Positions 14,885-23,871 of a DNA stretch of 46,717 nt are shown here, in pieces. Position 1 is the stretch's first letter, and each line of letters opens with the position of its first letter. This stretch comes from a virus. Made by a program: the position numbers and the translations under genes. The stretch covers positions 1 through 46,717 of the IMG/VR virus record IMGVR_UViG_3300012985_000014; one strand, 5' to 3'. The notes under the pieces were generated by a model. That model worked only from the letters and a program-made list of their open reading frames with translations. It made no database searches and was not told the DNA's origin.

Positions 14885-16393
14885 GTGGCCCGTCGTCTAT
14901 TCACCCCAAAGGGTGACTTTGACGCCCCCCTCGTGTCAAGTCCGGGGGTCGGCGTGATGGCGCTGACGCCTATTGACATTTCGGCCGGGTTGGTATCCAC
15001 CGCCGACGATGTCTCCCCCGCCCCGTCGCGCGTGATGAACTTCATGCCGGACGTCGCGGGCGTCCAGCGCATGCGGCCGGGCCTGGTCACGTACACGACC
15101 ACGGGCCTTGGTTCGTCGCCCATCACGGCGTTGTACCGGTGGAAGACCTGGATCGTCGCCGTCACCGCCGACCGCAAGATTTGGGCGCTGGCTGATGGTC
15201 TGCCGACGACCTGGCAGGCGCTCTCCGACGCGACGGCCGCCACGCAGCTGGACAACGTCCTGACGCCGAACTTCGCAGAGTCGCCGTCTTACCTGTACAT
15301 CGCGGGTGGCGGGGCGATCCAGAAGTGGACCGGCATCGGCCTTACCGCGCGGCTTGGTGGCACGTCGCCGAACGCCGCGAGCCTCATCAACCTGGGTCAG
15401 CGGCTCATCGCGCCGAGCCTCACGATTCCCGGCAAGTTCGTCTACAGCGACGCGGGAGAAGGCAACGATGCCACTTGGTCGGGCGCGGGGCAGTTCGCCG
15501 AGGCACGCCCCGACGCCATCGTGACGGTCGCCGAGAACACGGCGGAAATGGCCGTCTTCGGCACGTCGACGCTGGAAGTGTTCGGCATCTCGACGGACCC
15601 GCTCGTGCCGTTCCAGCGCATCAACACGCTGAACATCGGCCTACTCGCGGCGAACTCCGTGGTGCGCGTCGACGGGGACGAAAACTCGGCGTACTTCTTT
15701 CTCGACTCCAAGCGCCGCATCGTCGAGACCGACGGGCGCGGGCAGAAGAACATCGGCGAGGCGATTCAGCGCGACCTGCGCAACCTCGGCACTGTCTCCG
15801 ACTGCTACGGCTACCGCGAGACGACCGACCGAAACGACTGCCTCGTCTTCGTGTTCCCGACGGCCGGGCGCACTTGGGCCTACGACATGGGCTCGAAGAA
15901 GTGGCACGAGCGGGGCATCTACGATGGCGTCAGCCGCAACGTGGCCTATCCGGTCATCGCCTCGACGTACTGGCCGGCGCTCAACCTGAACGTGTGCGCG
16001 CGTTCGGGCGTCGCCGGGCTGTCGTACATCGACACGAACACGCGGACTGACTACGGCTCGACGCTGCTGTCTGAACTCATCACGGGCTACCAGGACTTCG
16101 GCACCGCGAACCGGAAGCGGAGCGCGCGGCTGCGCGTGACCATGCGGCGCGGGACGGCGACCCTTGGCGCGACAGGCGGTCAGGTCGAAGTGGCCGTGCA
16201 GAACGATGGCCTCGGGTGGTCATCGTTCAAGCAGATTGACGTGGGCCAGCCGTCGGACTTGCAGCAGTCGAAGGACGTACGCCTTGGCGGCGTGTTTCGG
16301 CGGCGGCGGTACTGGCTGCGCTACGCCGGCAGCGACGAGATTTCGATCGCAGGACTGTACGACGACGTCGAAGACCTCGAGGCGGCGGCGTGA
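14885..16393 (+). CDS. P22 gp10-like packaged-DNA stabilisation protein
   Basis: The 502 residues form successive beta-strand repeats. They include E-M-A-V-F-G-T-S-T-L-E-V-F-G near residue 220, then P-F-Q-R, R-R-I-V-E-T, S-D-C-Y-G-Y-R and T-W-A-Y-D-M-G...W-H-E-R-G near 330. Podoviral tail-hub proteins like P22 gp10 follow this pattern. They sit below the gp4 ring and hold the tail needle. GTG 14885 is the chosen start. It begins 69 bases after the divergent lipoprotein gene, so expression presumably comes by readthrough. Confidence 0.8.
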   Translation: MARRLFTPKGDFDAPLVSSPGVGVMALTPIDISAGLVSTADDVSPAPSRVMNFMPDVAGVQRMRPGLVTYTTTGLGSSPITALYRWKTWIVAVTADRKIWALADGLPTTWQALSDATAATQLDNVLTPNFAESPSYLYIAGGGAIQKWTGIGLTARLGGTSPNAASLINLGQRLIAPSLTIPGKFVYSDAGEGNDATWSGAGQFAEARPDAIVTVAENTAEMAVFGTSTLEVFGISTDPLVPFQRINTLNIGLLAANSVVRVDGDENSAYFFLDSKRRIVETDGRGQKNIGEAIQRDLRNLGTVSDCYGYRETTDRNDCLVFVFPTAGRTWAYDMGSKKWHERGIYDGVSRNVAYPVIASTYWPALNLNVCARSGVAGLSYIDTNTRTDYGSTLLSELITGYQDFGTANRKRSARLRVTMRRGTATLGATGGQVEVAVQNDGLGWSSFKQIDVGQPSDLQQSKDVRLGGVFRRRRYWLRYAGSDEISIAGLYDDVEDLEAAA

Positions 16394-17253
16394 GAAGCGT
16401 CACCGAGAACATCTCCGACAAGGAGCACCGCGCGGCAACCCGCGAGCTTCAGGTTGCCGTCGACGCCATCCCTGCGACGGCGACGGGCACGGGGCTCGTC
16501 CACGTCACGGGCGGCGTGCAGGACGCTGCTTCGAAGCTCATCGACACGGCGGACATCAACCCAGATCAGGTCACGTACGCGAAGATTCAGAACGTCTCGG
16601 CGACGGCACGGGTGCTTGGTCGCTTCTCGGCCGGCGCGGGCGACATTGAGGAGGGGACCGGGACGCAAGTGACCGCCATCCTCGACCCGTTTTCGAGCAC
16701 GCTCCAGGGAGTCGCTCCCGCGTCGGGCGGCGGCACGACGAACTTCCTCCGCGCCGACGGAACCTGGAATGCGCCGCCGACTTCGACGACGGGCGTCTAC
16801 CTCGTCTCGACCATCACGGCGCCGACGGCGTTCGACTGGACGAGCCTCAACGGCGACGCCACGGGGCTCGTCGAATTCCGCATCTACATCAACGTCAAGC
16901 GGGCGTTGCTGGCGGGGTTCACGCTGGGCGCGCGGCTCAACAACGACTCGGGCGCGAACTACCGCCAGGGCGGCGGCACCCCGACGTCGGTGACCGTGGC
17001 GCTTTCTGGCGGCGTCGGGGCCAACAACTTGGCGCAGGGGATGATCGTGATTCCCAACCCGCTGTCGGGGTCGATGCGGGCCATCGACGGGAATGGAGTC
17101 ATGGCGACCGACGACGCCCCGGAAAGCGTCGCTGGTGGCGGGTTCGGCTTCTGGACGAGCACGGCGGCCATCACGCGCATCACGCTGGCGGTCATCGCCG
17201 GTGCGATCGACGCCGGCTCCACGGCGAGCCTCTACCGAGTGGTGTCGCAATGA
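16390..17253 (+). CDS. Tail fibre-like protein
   Basis: A GTG start at 16390 overlaps the gp10-like stop. The 287 residues have a short N-terminal helix and the segment T-Y-A-K-I-Q-N-V-S-A-T-A-R-V-L-G-R near residue 62. That segment recurs in many tail fibres and spikes. L-R-A-D-G-T-W near residue 120 begins a beta-rich C-terminal domain. It may be a short fibre or needle-associated protein. The protein is 287 residues, too short to be a long fibre on its own. Confidence 0.65.
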   Translation: MRSVTENISDKEHRAATRELQVAVDAIPATATGTGLVHVTGGVQDAASKLIDTADINPDQVTYAKIQNVSATARVLGRFSAGAGDIEEGTGTQVTAILDPFSSTLQGVAPASGGGTTNFLRADGTWNAPPTSTTGVYLVSTITAPTAFDWTSLNGDATGLVEFRIYINVKRALLAGFTLGARLNNDSGANYRQGGGTPTSVTVALSGGVGANNLAQGMIVIPNPLSGSMRAIDGNGVMATDDAPESVAGGGFGFWTSTAAITRITLAVIAGAIDAGSTASLYRVVSQ

Positions 17254-17268
17254 CGAAAGGCGGCTGAA

Positions 17269-17949
17269 ATGGGCTTCTTTGGCGACCTCTGGGACCTGGG
17301 AACGAAAAACACGAACTTCGACGCTGGAGCTCCATTCGGGGCAATCAAGCAAGTCGGCGGTCAGGTCGTGGACGCCGCCAAGTCCCCCGGCTACGACACC
17401 GCCGCGCAGGGGGCGAAGGAAGCGCAGGCGTACCTCCAGCAGCTTTCCCAGACGGCATGGGACCGCCAGATGCAGGGCCTTCAGGGCGCGCTCGGGCAGT
17501 TCCAGGGCTACGACGCGCTCAAGTCACAGCTGATTCCGAGCCACGGCGGGCAAGGCGGTGGTGGAATGCCGGGCGGGCCGCCTCCTGGCTCGCCGCCATC
17601 CCTGCCGCCCCCGGGGGGCGGAATCCCGCCGTCGACCGGGCCGGCCATCGAAGGGCGCTCGGGCGTGGCTCACTTCGGAGGTGCTGGCTCGGCTGTGCCC
17701 GGCCCATCCGTCGAAGGCCGCAGCGGCATCTCGCACTTCGGAGGCGCCGGTCCGCCTGTCGCGCAGACGGGGTACGGCCCGCCGCCCGGGGCCATGCCGC
17801 AGCCGGCTCCCGCCATGCCGCAACTGCCGCCGCCCGCCGGCGCACCGACTGCCCTCCCGCCTCCGGGCGGAACCGTCGTCGACACGTCCACTCCGAACAT
17901 CCTGACCATGCTGTCCGCGATGACCCGTAGCGGACGGGGGCACTTCTAA
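17269..17949 (+). CDS. Proline-rich putative ejection protein
   Basis: The 226-residue protein starts M-G-F-F-G-D-L-W-D-L-G, an amphipathic opening seen in internal virion proteins. A helical region to about residue 85 and a Pro/Gly-rich low-complexity half follow. A 13-residue repeat (E-G-R-S-G-[VI]-x-H-F-G-G-A-G) occurs twice, encoded at 17650-17688 and 17713-17751. It heads the block of large internal proteins. P22-like phages place their small ejection protein here. Confidence 0.5.
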   Translation: MGFFGDLWDLGTKNTNFDAGAPFGAIKQVGGQVVDAAKSPGYDTAAQGAKEAQAYLQQLSQTAWDRQMQGLQGALGQFQGYDALKSQLIPSHGGQGGGGMPGGPPPGSPPSLPPPGGGIPPSTGPAIEGRSGVAHFGGAGSAVPGPSVEGRSGISHFGGAGPPVAQTGYGPPPGAMPQPAPAMPQLPPPAGAPTALPPPGGTVVDTSTPNILTMLSAMTRSGRGHF

Positions 17950-19955
17950 TGGCCGCCGTTGGTAGCGCCGAGTGGGTCGCGCAACAGACCTACAACCCGC
18001 GCACGGCAGCGGACAACGCCGCTTGGCAGGCCGATCCACGGTCGAACCCGAACAACACGATGGGCGTGTACTACGACCCAAGCAACGCGAAGGGCGACGT
18101 CAGCGGGTACTACTACGACTTCAACAACCCCGCGCTCCGGGTGAACCAGGGCGGCCAGGCGTCCTCGATGGGCGCGGCTGGCATCACGCCGGGCAGCTCG
18201 GGTGACCCGACGTGGAACCCCGCCGCCTACGCGACCCAGTCGTATGGGGGACAGGGCCAGGGGGGGCTTGTCCCGCTAGCGAACCAGCTCACGAACGCGA
18301 ATGCATCCCAGGGGTCTGCCACGCCAGCAGGCTATTCAGGCGGCCTTGGCTCTGGGTCGATTGGCGGTCAACACGGCCCATCGCAGGCTAGCGGAGGAGA
18401 CCCGTGGCAGACCGCCAATGCGTCATATGGTAACGCCACTCCCGCTGGCTACTCAGGGGGTGTCGGGTCGGGCTCTCAGGGAGCGAGCGGATCGGTTCTG
18501 AACGGATGGGGAGGCAGCCAGTCCGGCGCTCCACAGACCGCGAACGCCTCTTACGGATCGGCGACTCCCGCTGGATATTCCGGTGGGCTCAGCACGGACG
18601 GACAAGCTGGGGCGGCGGCCGGCAAGGCTTACCAGTCGTCGTCGATGTTCGGGGGGGGGCAGCAGGCGGGCGGATCGTACGGCGGCGGTGGCAGCCAGGG
18701 CGGTCAGATTCCCGGCTACGGCGGCGCGCAGCAGGCGTACGGCGGCGGCGGCGCATCGAATCCCTACGGCGCTGCCCCCCCGCCTGCCTATGCGCCCACG
18801 GCCAGCAGCTACAGCCCGACGGCGCCCGGCAATCCCGGCCAGCTGCAAAACAACACCTGGTGGGGAGACCCCGCGCAGGCGTCGCTCGAGAACGCCTTCG
18901 GGCAGTACGGGCAGAACTTCCTGAACCCGACGAACACGCAGCAGCTCAACGCCTCGAATCCGTTCGCGCAGCCGCTCCAGGGCGAGGCGCTCGGACGGAA
19001 CGCCGGGGCGATGTACGGCAACACGACGAACAGCCAGAACGCGCTCGGGGCGCTGACCAGCCAACTTGGGCAGCCATCGGAGCTTGCCCAGAACTCGGGG
19101 GGCATCGCCGGGAAGATCGGCCAGGCCGACAACTCGCAGGGCTACCTCCAGCAGATTGGCCAGCAACTCGGCGGCCCGGGCGCGCTCGAGCAGTTCGCGG
19201 CGTCCTCGCTGACCGGCGACAACCCCTACTATGCCCGCCTGGCGAAGCAGGGCCGCGACGCCATCAACCAGGAAGCCATCGCGCGCGGCGCGTACGGCGC
19301 TGACGGCACCCTGGCGGCTCTGGGCAACTACCAGAGCGGCATGGACGCGCAGAACTACCAGGCGCAGGCCCAACTCCAGCAGGCGGCGCAGGCGGCCCAA
19401 CAGGCGCGCTTGGGGCTCGGCGGGTCGCTGTCGCAGGCGGCGGACTCCTCCGCGCTCAACCAGGGCAACGCGCTCTCGTCGCTCTACCAGAACATGTTCG
19501 GTGACCGCATGCAGGCGGCGGGGCTCGGCATCCAGGGCAATTCGGCGGCCGATCAGTCGCAGATTGCCCGGCTCGCCGGCCTGACGAACATGGTCAACAA
19601 CGGCGACCAGACGACCCTCGCGCGGCTGTCCGGGCAAGCGGGGCTCGCGAACCAGGCGGACACGCAGGGTCTGAACTCGCTCAACAGCTACTTCAACCAG
19701 GCGGGTAACGCGCAGCAGGCGGGCGGCCAGCGCATCAACTCGCAGTTGGATCGGGCGCTCCAGGAGGCCATGGCGCAGGCGGGGCTCTACGGAGGCTTCT
19801 ACGGCCAGGGAGGCTCTCAGTCCGTCGACGCCGGTACTGCGGGCGCGAACGCAGGCGCGAACGCTGCCCAGCTGACAGGGCAAGGCCAAAACTCTGGCGT
19901 CAACAACCTGATCAACATCTTCAGCGCGCTCATGGGCGGCGGGAGCAAGAAGTAA
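17949..19955 (+). CDS. Gln/Asn/Gly-rich internal virion protein
   Basis: The 668 residues are dominated by Gly, Gln, Ala, Asn and Ser. The first half carries three copies of A-N-A-S-x-G-x-A-T-P-A-G-Y-S-G-G about 120 bases apart at the DNA level, then Gly/Tyr-rich sequence. The second half is more helical (A-Q-A-Q-L-Q-Q-A-A-Q) with repeated L-A-x-Q-A-x patterns. Low-complexity proteins of this size after the tail genes are typically packaged and ejected with DNA. No lytic transglycosylase motif is seen. Confidence 0.55.
   Translation: MAAVGSAEWVAQQTYNPRTAADNAAWQADPRSNPNNTMGVYYDPSNAKGDVSGYYYDFNNPALRVNQGGQASSMGAAGITPGSSGDPTWNPAAYATQSYGGQGQGGLVPLANQLTNANASQGSATPAGYSGGLGSGSIGGQHGPSQASGGDPWQTANASYGNATPAGYSGGVGSGSQGASGSVLNGWGGSQSGAPQTANASYGSATPAGYSGGLSTDGQAGAAAGKAYQSSSMFGGGQQAGGSYGGGGSQGGQIPGYGGAQQAYGGGGASNPYGAAPPPAYAPTASSYSPTAPGNPGQLQNNTWWGDPAQASLENAFGQYGQNFLNPTNTQQLNASNPFAQPLQGEALGRNAGAMYGNTTNSQNALGALTSQLGQPSELAQNSGGIAGKIGQADNSQGYLQQIGQQLGGPGALEQFAASSLTGDNPYYARLAKQGRDAINQEAIARGAYGADGTLAALGNYQSGMDAQNYQAQAQLQQAAQAAQQARLGLGGSLSQAADSSALNQGNALSSLYQNMFGDRMQAAGLGIQGNSAADQSQIARLAGLTNMVNNGDQTTLARLSGQAGLANQADTQGLNSLNSYFNQAGNAQQAGGQRINSQLDRALQEAMAQAGLYGGFYGQGGSQSVDAGTAGANAGANAAQLTGQGQNSGVNNLINIFSALMGGGSKK
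18292..18593 (+). repeat. Three-copy coding repeat in the internal virion protein
   Basis: Units of about 54-60 bases at 18295-18354, 18411-18467 and 18537-18593 encode A-N-A-S-x-G-x-A-T-P-A-G-Y-S-G-G. Codon choice differs between copies more than protein sequence does, so the peptide appears to be under selection. Confidence 0.7.
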
Positions 19956-21470
19956 ATGGCCGCCTACCAGCCGATCCAGATGCCGGGCGGGTCCGGTGAC
20001 TTCGGGGATGCGTTCGATCGCATCTTTAGAGCGCGCGAGGCGTCGCGGCAGGCCGACCAGCAGCGCGCCGAATTGCTCCTGAAGCAGCAGGCGCAGCAGC
20101 AGCAAGGGCAACTTCAGCAGGCCCAGATCCAGAATTACCAGTCGGAGGCGGCCCAGCGGGCGACCGAGGAGACGGCACGCCAGCAGCAGCGCGACTTGAC
20201 CGCGCGCCAGGCCATCATGAAGGCGCTCGACGCTGGACAGCACGACCTCGCCAAGCAAATCGCCGTGGCCAGCGGCGTGACCATCGCCCATCAAGCGCCG
20301 TCCGTGACGCAGATGCCGGGCAACACGACCATGGCGCCGCTGGGCGTTGACCTGACCGCGCCGCCCGCCGAAGGCGAGACGACCGACGCCGTGTTCAAGC
20401 GCAACGCGGACGCCATCGCGTCGAACGCCCCGCAAGCGCCCAAGCCGCCGACCGGGTGGACCATCAACGGGACGCCTTACGACCCGGCCGCGACCGAGGC
20501 GGCGGCGGATGCCGAGCGTGCCAAGGAAGCGAAGCGCGTGGGCAGCGCGTACGAGGCGCTCAACTTCGGCCCCCAGGCGTCCGCGCTGGTGCTGGGCAAC
20601 ACGGGGAAGCCCCCTGAAGTGGATCAGGCGTTCATCGCGACGAAGAAGGCCGAGGAAGCGGCAGCGCAGCGGCAAATGCTGCTCGACCAACGGCTCGAAG
20701 CGACCCGCGCGCAGCACGAGCGCGAGAATATGACCGTTGCGGAGCGGCTCTCAGAAAACGCCAAGAATCGCGCTGCAAAGATCGAGGCCGCCAAGCAGGG
20801 CGGCGGCGGCGCACGAACTGACCAGTCGAATCTCGCTGGCTACAAGTACGTCGACCAGGTCACCAAGGAAGGTGCGAAGGAACTTGGGCTTCCCAAGCTG
20901 AATGAGTCGCTGTCGACCATCGACCTAGCGCTGAAGGAGCTTCAGAAGCCGTCTGGCGCTGCCCAGATTGGCGGCAGGATGGCGCTCGAGCGTGCGCTCC
21001 GTGGCGGCCCGCCGACCCAGTACATGGACCAGATGGAGCAGAACCACCTCGGTGGCGCATGGGCGCGCCTGGAAGGTGCGATTCAGACCGCCATCGACGG
21101 CGGAATGGCCCCGGGACAAATCGAGGCGATTGTCCACGAAGGCAACGCGGCAAAGGAGGCCATGAGCGCAGCCCGCGACCGCCGACTGGCCGCGATCAAG
21201 GGCCGACTCGAGCGTGACCCGGCCCTTCAGAACATGCGCGGCTCGGTAAACGAGCGATACCGGCAGATTGCCGAGGGCATGGGCGCGCCCGCCGAGGACA
21301 TCTTTCCCGGCGAAGCGAACGCCCTGCCCCCCGTCGGGGCTGGCGCCGTGGCGAACAAGCCCAAGCCGACGGTGCGCGAGCGGCTGACGAGCGGGACAAA
21401 GTCATCCCAGGCCAACGAGGAGCGCAAGAAGCGACTCATCGAGGAAGCGCGGAGGTTGGTCGGTGAGTAA
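19956..21470 (+). CDS. Coiled-coil internal virion protein
   Basis: The 504-residue protein starts at the ATG directly after the previous stop. Long Gln/Ala/Glu/Arg helices (residues about 28-75 and 195-275) frame a Pro-rich middle. A helical C-terminal domain contains G-G-A-W-A-R-L-E-G-A-I-Q-T-A-I-D and ends in a charged tail. No enzymatic motif or membrane segment is seen. With its neighbours it forms a three-protein set like the P22 ejection proteins, by inference. Confidence 0.55.
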   Translation: MAAYQPIQMPGGSGDFGDAFDRIFRAREASRQADQQRAELLLKQQAQQQQGQLQQAQIQNYQSEAAQRATEETARQQQRDLTARQAIMKALDAGQHDLAKQIAVASGVTIAHQAPSVTQMPGNTTMAPLGVDLTAPPAEGETTDAVFKRNADAIASNAPQAPKPPTGWTINGTPYDPAATEAAADAERAKEAKRVGSAYEALNFGPQASALVLGNTGKPPEVDQAFIATKKAEEAAAQRQMLLDQRLEATRAQHERENMTVAERLSENAKNRAAKIEAAKQGGGGARTDQSNLAGYKYVDQVTKEGAKELGLPKLNESLSTIDLALKELQKPSGAAQIGGRMALERALRGGPPTQYMDQMEQNHLGGAWARLEGAIQTAIDGGMAPGQIEAIVHEGNAAKEAMSAARDRRLAAIKGRLERDPALQNMRGSVNERYRQIAEGMGAPAEDIFPGEANALPPVGAGAVANKPKPTVRERLTSGTKSSQANEERKKRLIEEARRLVGE

Positions 21471-23211
21471 CCCGCTCATCATCGCAGCGGGCGCCGTCCC
21501 GCCTGACATTCGCCGTCCGCCGCGCGGCCTCGAAGACGTCATCAGCGACATGGTCGACGCTGGCATGTCCGACGAGGAAATTCGCGGCGCCATCGGGAAG
21601 CGCCCCGCCGCCAAGCCGGCGTACAGCCCGACCCAATACGGAGCACCCGAGAACAAGGCAGGCCCGTACACTCCCGAGCGCCAGGCGGCGGATACGCGCG
21701 ATCGCGCCGAGGCGAACGCCCTGTTGCTGGGGAGCGCCGACGAGCGCGACCTGGTGGACGGCGGAACGTCTGACCAGATCGCATACATGCGGCAGCATCC
21801 GGGGCACAAGGCAGCCGCCGATGCCGAGGGCGCTGCAAAGGGATTCTCGCAGTTCGCGGTGGGACAGGCGCTCGGCCCGCTGGTGACTGGCGGCCTGATG
21901 AAGCTCGGCGTGTCGCCAGGCGTGGCCAACATCGGCGGCGGTGCGATGACGGGCGCGGTGCCCTCGGCAATGGCAGGAAACTCGGGCGGCGAAATCGTCA
22001 AGGACGCTGCGTTCGGAGCCGCCATCCCGGCGCTTGGCGCTGGTCTGACCGGACTCGGACGGGGAATTCTCGCGAGCAAGGGCGGCCAGGCTCGGCAACT
22101 CATCGAAGCGCGCGGTGGAAATGTCGGCATCGGCGACAGCGGTTCCGGGCTGCCCGAGTTTGAGGGGCGCGGGAAGATCACGGACGCCGACATCAGCGAG
22201 TCAGCGCGAACGGCAGGCCAGAAGCTCTTGGCCGCGAACGACGCGCGATTCGATGCCGAGGGGCGGCGCCCGTACCGCGCGGCGAAGGCCGAAATTGACC
22301 GAGGGCAAGGGCGGAACCTCGTCGACGTGATTCCTCTGCGTCGCGAGCTGCTAAGCGTCGCCAACGACCCGTCAACCCTGCCAGGGACCCGCTCCGCGTT
22401 GCTTGGCCAGGTCAAGGAAATGGACGCGCAGTTCCCGCTCGACAACGGACGGCAGTACGCGCCCGAGTCGTGGGTCAACGGCAAGACGTCCATGTTGATG
22501 GACATGGCTAACGTCGGGAAGGCGCGATTCGGAGACATGACCCCGCGCGATGCCAAGGTCGCGAGCGTCGCGTCTGTTGGGCAGAAGATGCGCGAAGCCG
22601 GCCCGTACGCCGATGCCAACCGTCGCTACGCTGCCGCAAAGACCGAATCTGGCGACTTCCGCGAGGCCCTCGGGCTGAATCGATCGCCGGCAGCCAACGA
22701 AGCCGTCGACGAGCGCAAGGCAGCGAACATGCTCAGTCGCCGCGGGGACTCCACGCGGACAGCCGGCATCCAGCGCAAGGAAGCTCAGCGCCTCGAGGAG
22801 ATGCTTGCGTCGGACCCCGCGCTGGCACGGATCGCCGACTCGCCAGAGCTCCTGCGCGCCAAGGCCGACCTCCAGTTTCACGTGGGCACGCCCGCGCACG
22901 GCGGCTTGCTCGATCGCGTCGGCGTCCCGGCAGGTGCCGTCATCGGCGACCTTCTCGGCGCAGCGGCGGGCGGCGGCCACGGCGGCCTCAAGGGCGCGGC
23001 CATGGGTATCGCGAGTGCGCTTGCCGCGCAGAACGCAGCGCCTATCGCGGGGCGCTTGCTCTACAACCCGGCCCGCGCGGCGGTGCCGGTCGGCCAGGAA
23101 CTCACGAACTTCTCGGCCAAGTGGAACCCGGTCATTCAGGCCTATTTTCAGGCCGCACAGCGCGACGAAGAACTCAACCGTAGCCGCGCGGCGGCACTCA
23201 ACGCTCAGTAA
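21463..23211 (+). CDS. Membrane-active putative ejection protein
   Basis: The GTG start at 21463 lies inside the previous gene's end. Of 582 residues, about 120-205 are a Gly/Ala-rich hydrophobic stretch with alternating helices, and a second one sits at about 488-530 (A-V-I-G-D-L-L-G-A-A-A-G-G-G). Such glycine-zipper regions insert in membranes. The middle is helical and charged. P22-type ejection proteins form a trans-envelope channel for the DNA, which would fit. No peptidase or transglycosylase motif is visible. Confidence 0.55.
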   Translation: MSNPLIIAAGAVPPDIRRPPRGLEDVISDMVDAGMSDEEIRGAIGKRPAAKPAYSPTQYGAPENKAGPYTPERQAADTRDRAEANALLLGSADERDLVDGGTSDQIAYMRQHPGHKAAADAEGAAKGFSQFAVGQALGPLVTGGLMKLGVSPGVANIGGGAMTGAVPSAMAGNSGGEIVKDAAFGAAIPALGAGLTGLGRGILASKGGQARQLIEARGGNVGIGDSGSGLPEFEGRGKITDADISESARTAGQKLLAANDARFDAEGRRPYRAAKAEIDRGQGRNLVDVIPLRRELLSVANDPSTLPGTRSALLGQVKEMDAQFPLDNGRQYAPESWVNGKTSMLMDMANVGKARFGDMTPRDAKVASVASVGQKMREAGPYADANRRYAAAKTESGDFREALGLNRSPAANEAVDERKAANMLSRRGDSTRTAGIQRKEAQRLEEMLASDPALARIADSPELLRAKADLQFHVGTPAHGGLLDRVGVPAGAVIGDLLGAAAGGGHGGLKGAAMGIASALAAQNAAPIAGRLLYNPARAAVPVGQELTNFSAKWNPVIQAYFQAAQRDEELNRSRAAALNAQ

Positions 23212-23220
23212 AGGAACCAC

Positions 23221-23613
23221 ATGTCAGCAGTCACCGAACGCGGATACGAACTCCTCAAGAAACTCACCCTGGCTGGCGCCCCGGGCAGCGGAGCGACGAT
23301 CACGCTGTGGGACAGCTCGTCCAACAACGGATTCATCGAGCGCGGCCGGCATTACAAGATGATCATCGTCAACATCATCACGTCCGCCGACAGCGCCGCC
23401 AACGGACTCACCTTCGAGGAATCGAACGACGGCGGCGTGACCTGGGACGTGGTTGGCACGGGCGATAGCATCACCACGGCGGGCGGCTACACCAAGACCT
23501 ACAAGAAGGTCTCCGCGCCCGAGGTCCGCGTGCGCTACCACAACAGCGCGAACGTGCTGACCACCTGGCGCGGCTCAGTCATGGGCGACGTCATGGAGAG
23601 AGGGAACGGATAA
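23221..23613 (+). CDS. Small beta-sandwich virion protein
   Basis: AAAGGAACC precedes ATG 23221. The 130-residue product is a run of alternating strands (A-T-I-T-L-W-D, H-Y-K-M-I-I-V-N-I-I, L-T-F-E-E-S-N-D-G-G-V-T-W, V-R-V-R-Y-H-N) that reads like a small jelly-roll or Ig-like domain. It heads the block of putative receptor-binding genes. Function unassigned. Confidence 0.55.
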   Translation: MSAVTERGYELLKKLTLAGAPGSGATITLWDSSSNNGFIERGRHYKMIIVNIITSADSAANGLTFEESNDGGVTWDVVGTGDSITTAGGYTKTYKKVSAPEVRVRYHNSANVLTTWRGSVMGDVMERGNG

Positions 23614-23870
23614 TGGGCGTCGTTCAGGGCGACCACGGCATCGGCATGATGATCCAAGCGGCGGTCGCGGCCAGCGACGGCGGCGGACACTCGCACATCG
23701 TTCCTGGCGTAGCCATTGGAGACAGGGTCCGCCTGGCGCGAGACATCACCGACGGCCACGACGTCTCCATGTACTTCGAGCGCACCGTCTCGTCGCACGG
23801 GCACGTCGTTCAGACCAGGGGCGGAATCGGCGGGCACGACATTTCCATCTTGCTGGTGAGACCGACGTAA
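23613..23870 (+). CDS. Small protein with VQGD N-terminus
   Basis: This 85-residue protein overlaps the preceding gene's stop. It starts M-G-V-V-Q-G-D-H-G-I-G, nearly the same as the starts of the next two proteins at 23872 and 25692. The rest is rich in His and Gly (G-G-H-S-H-I, S-S-H-G-H-V) and could bind metal. The shared start suggests a common docking site on the particle. Confidence 0.6.
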   Translation: MGVVQGDHGIGMMIQAAVAASDGGGHSHIVPGVAIGDRVRLARDITDGHDVSMYFERTVSSHGHVVQTRGGIGGHDISILLVRPT

Positions 23871-23871
23871 C

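Noticed and set aside
18453-20717. 754-codon open frame on the minus strand
   Set aside because: It lies wholly antisense to three well-supported genes, is Arg/Leu-rich, has no motifs and is a usual by-product of high G+C content.
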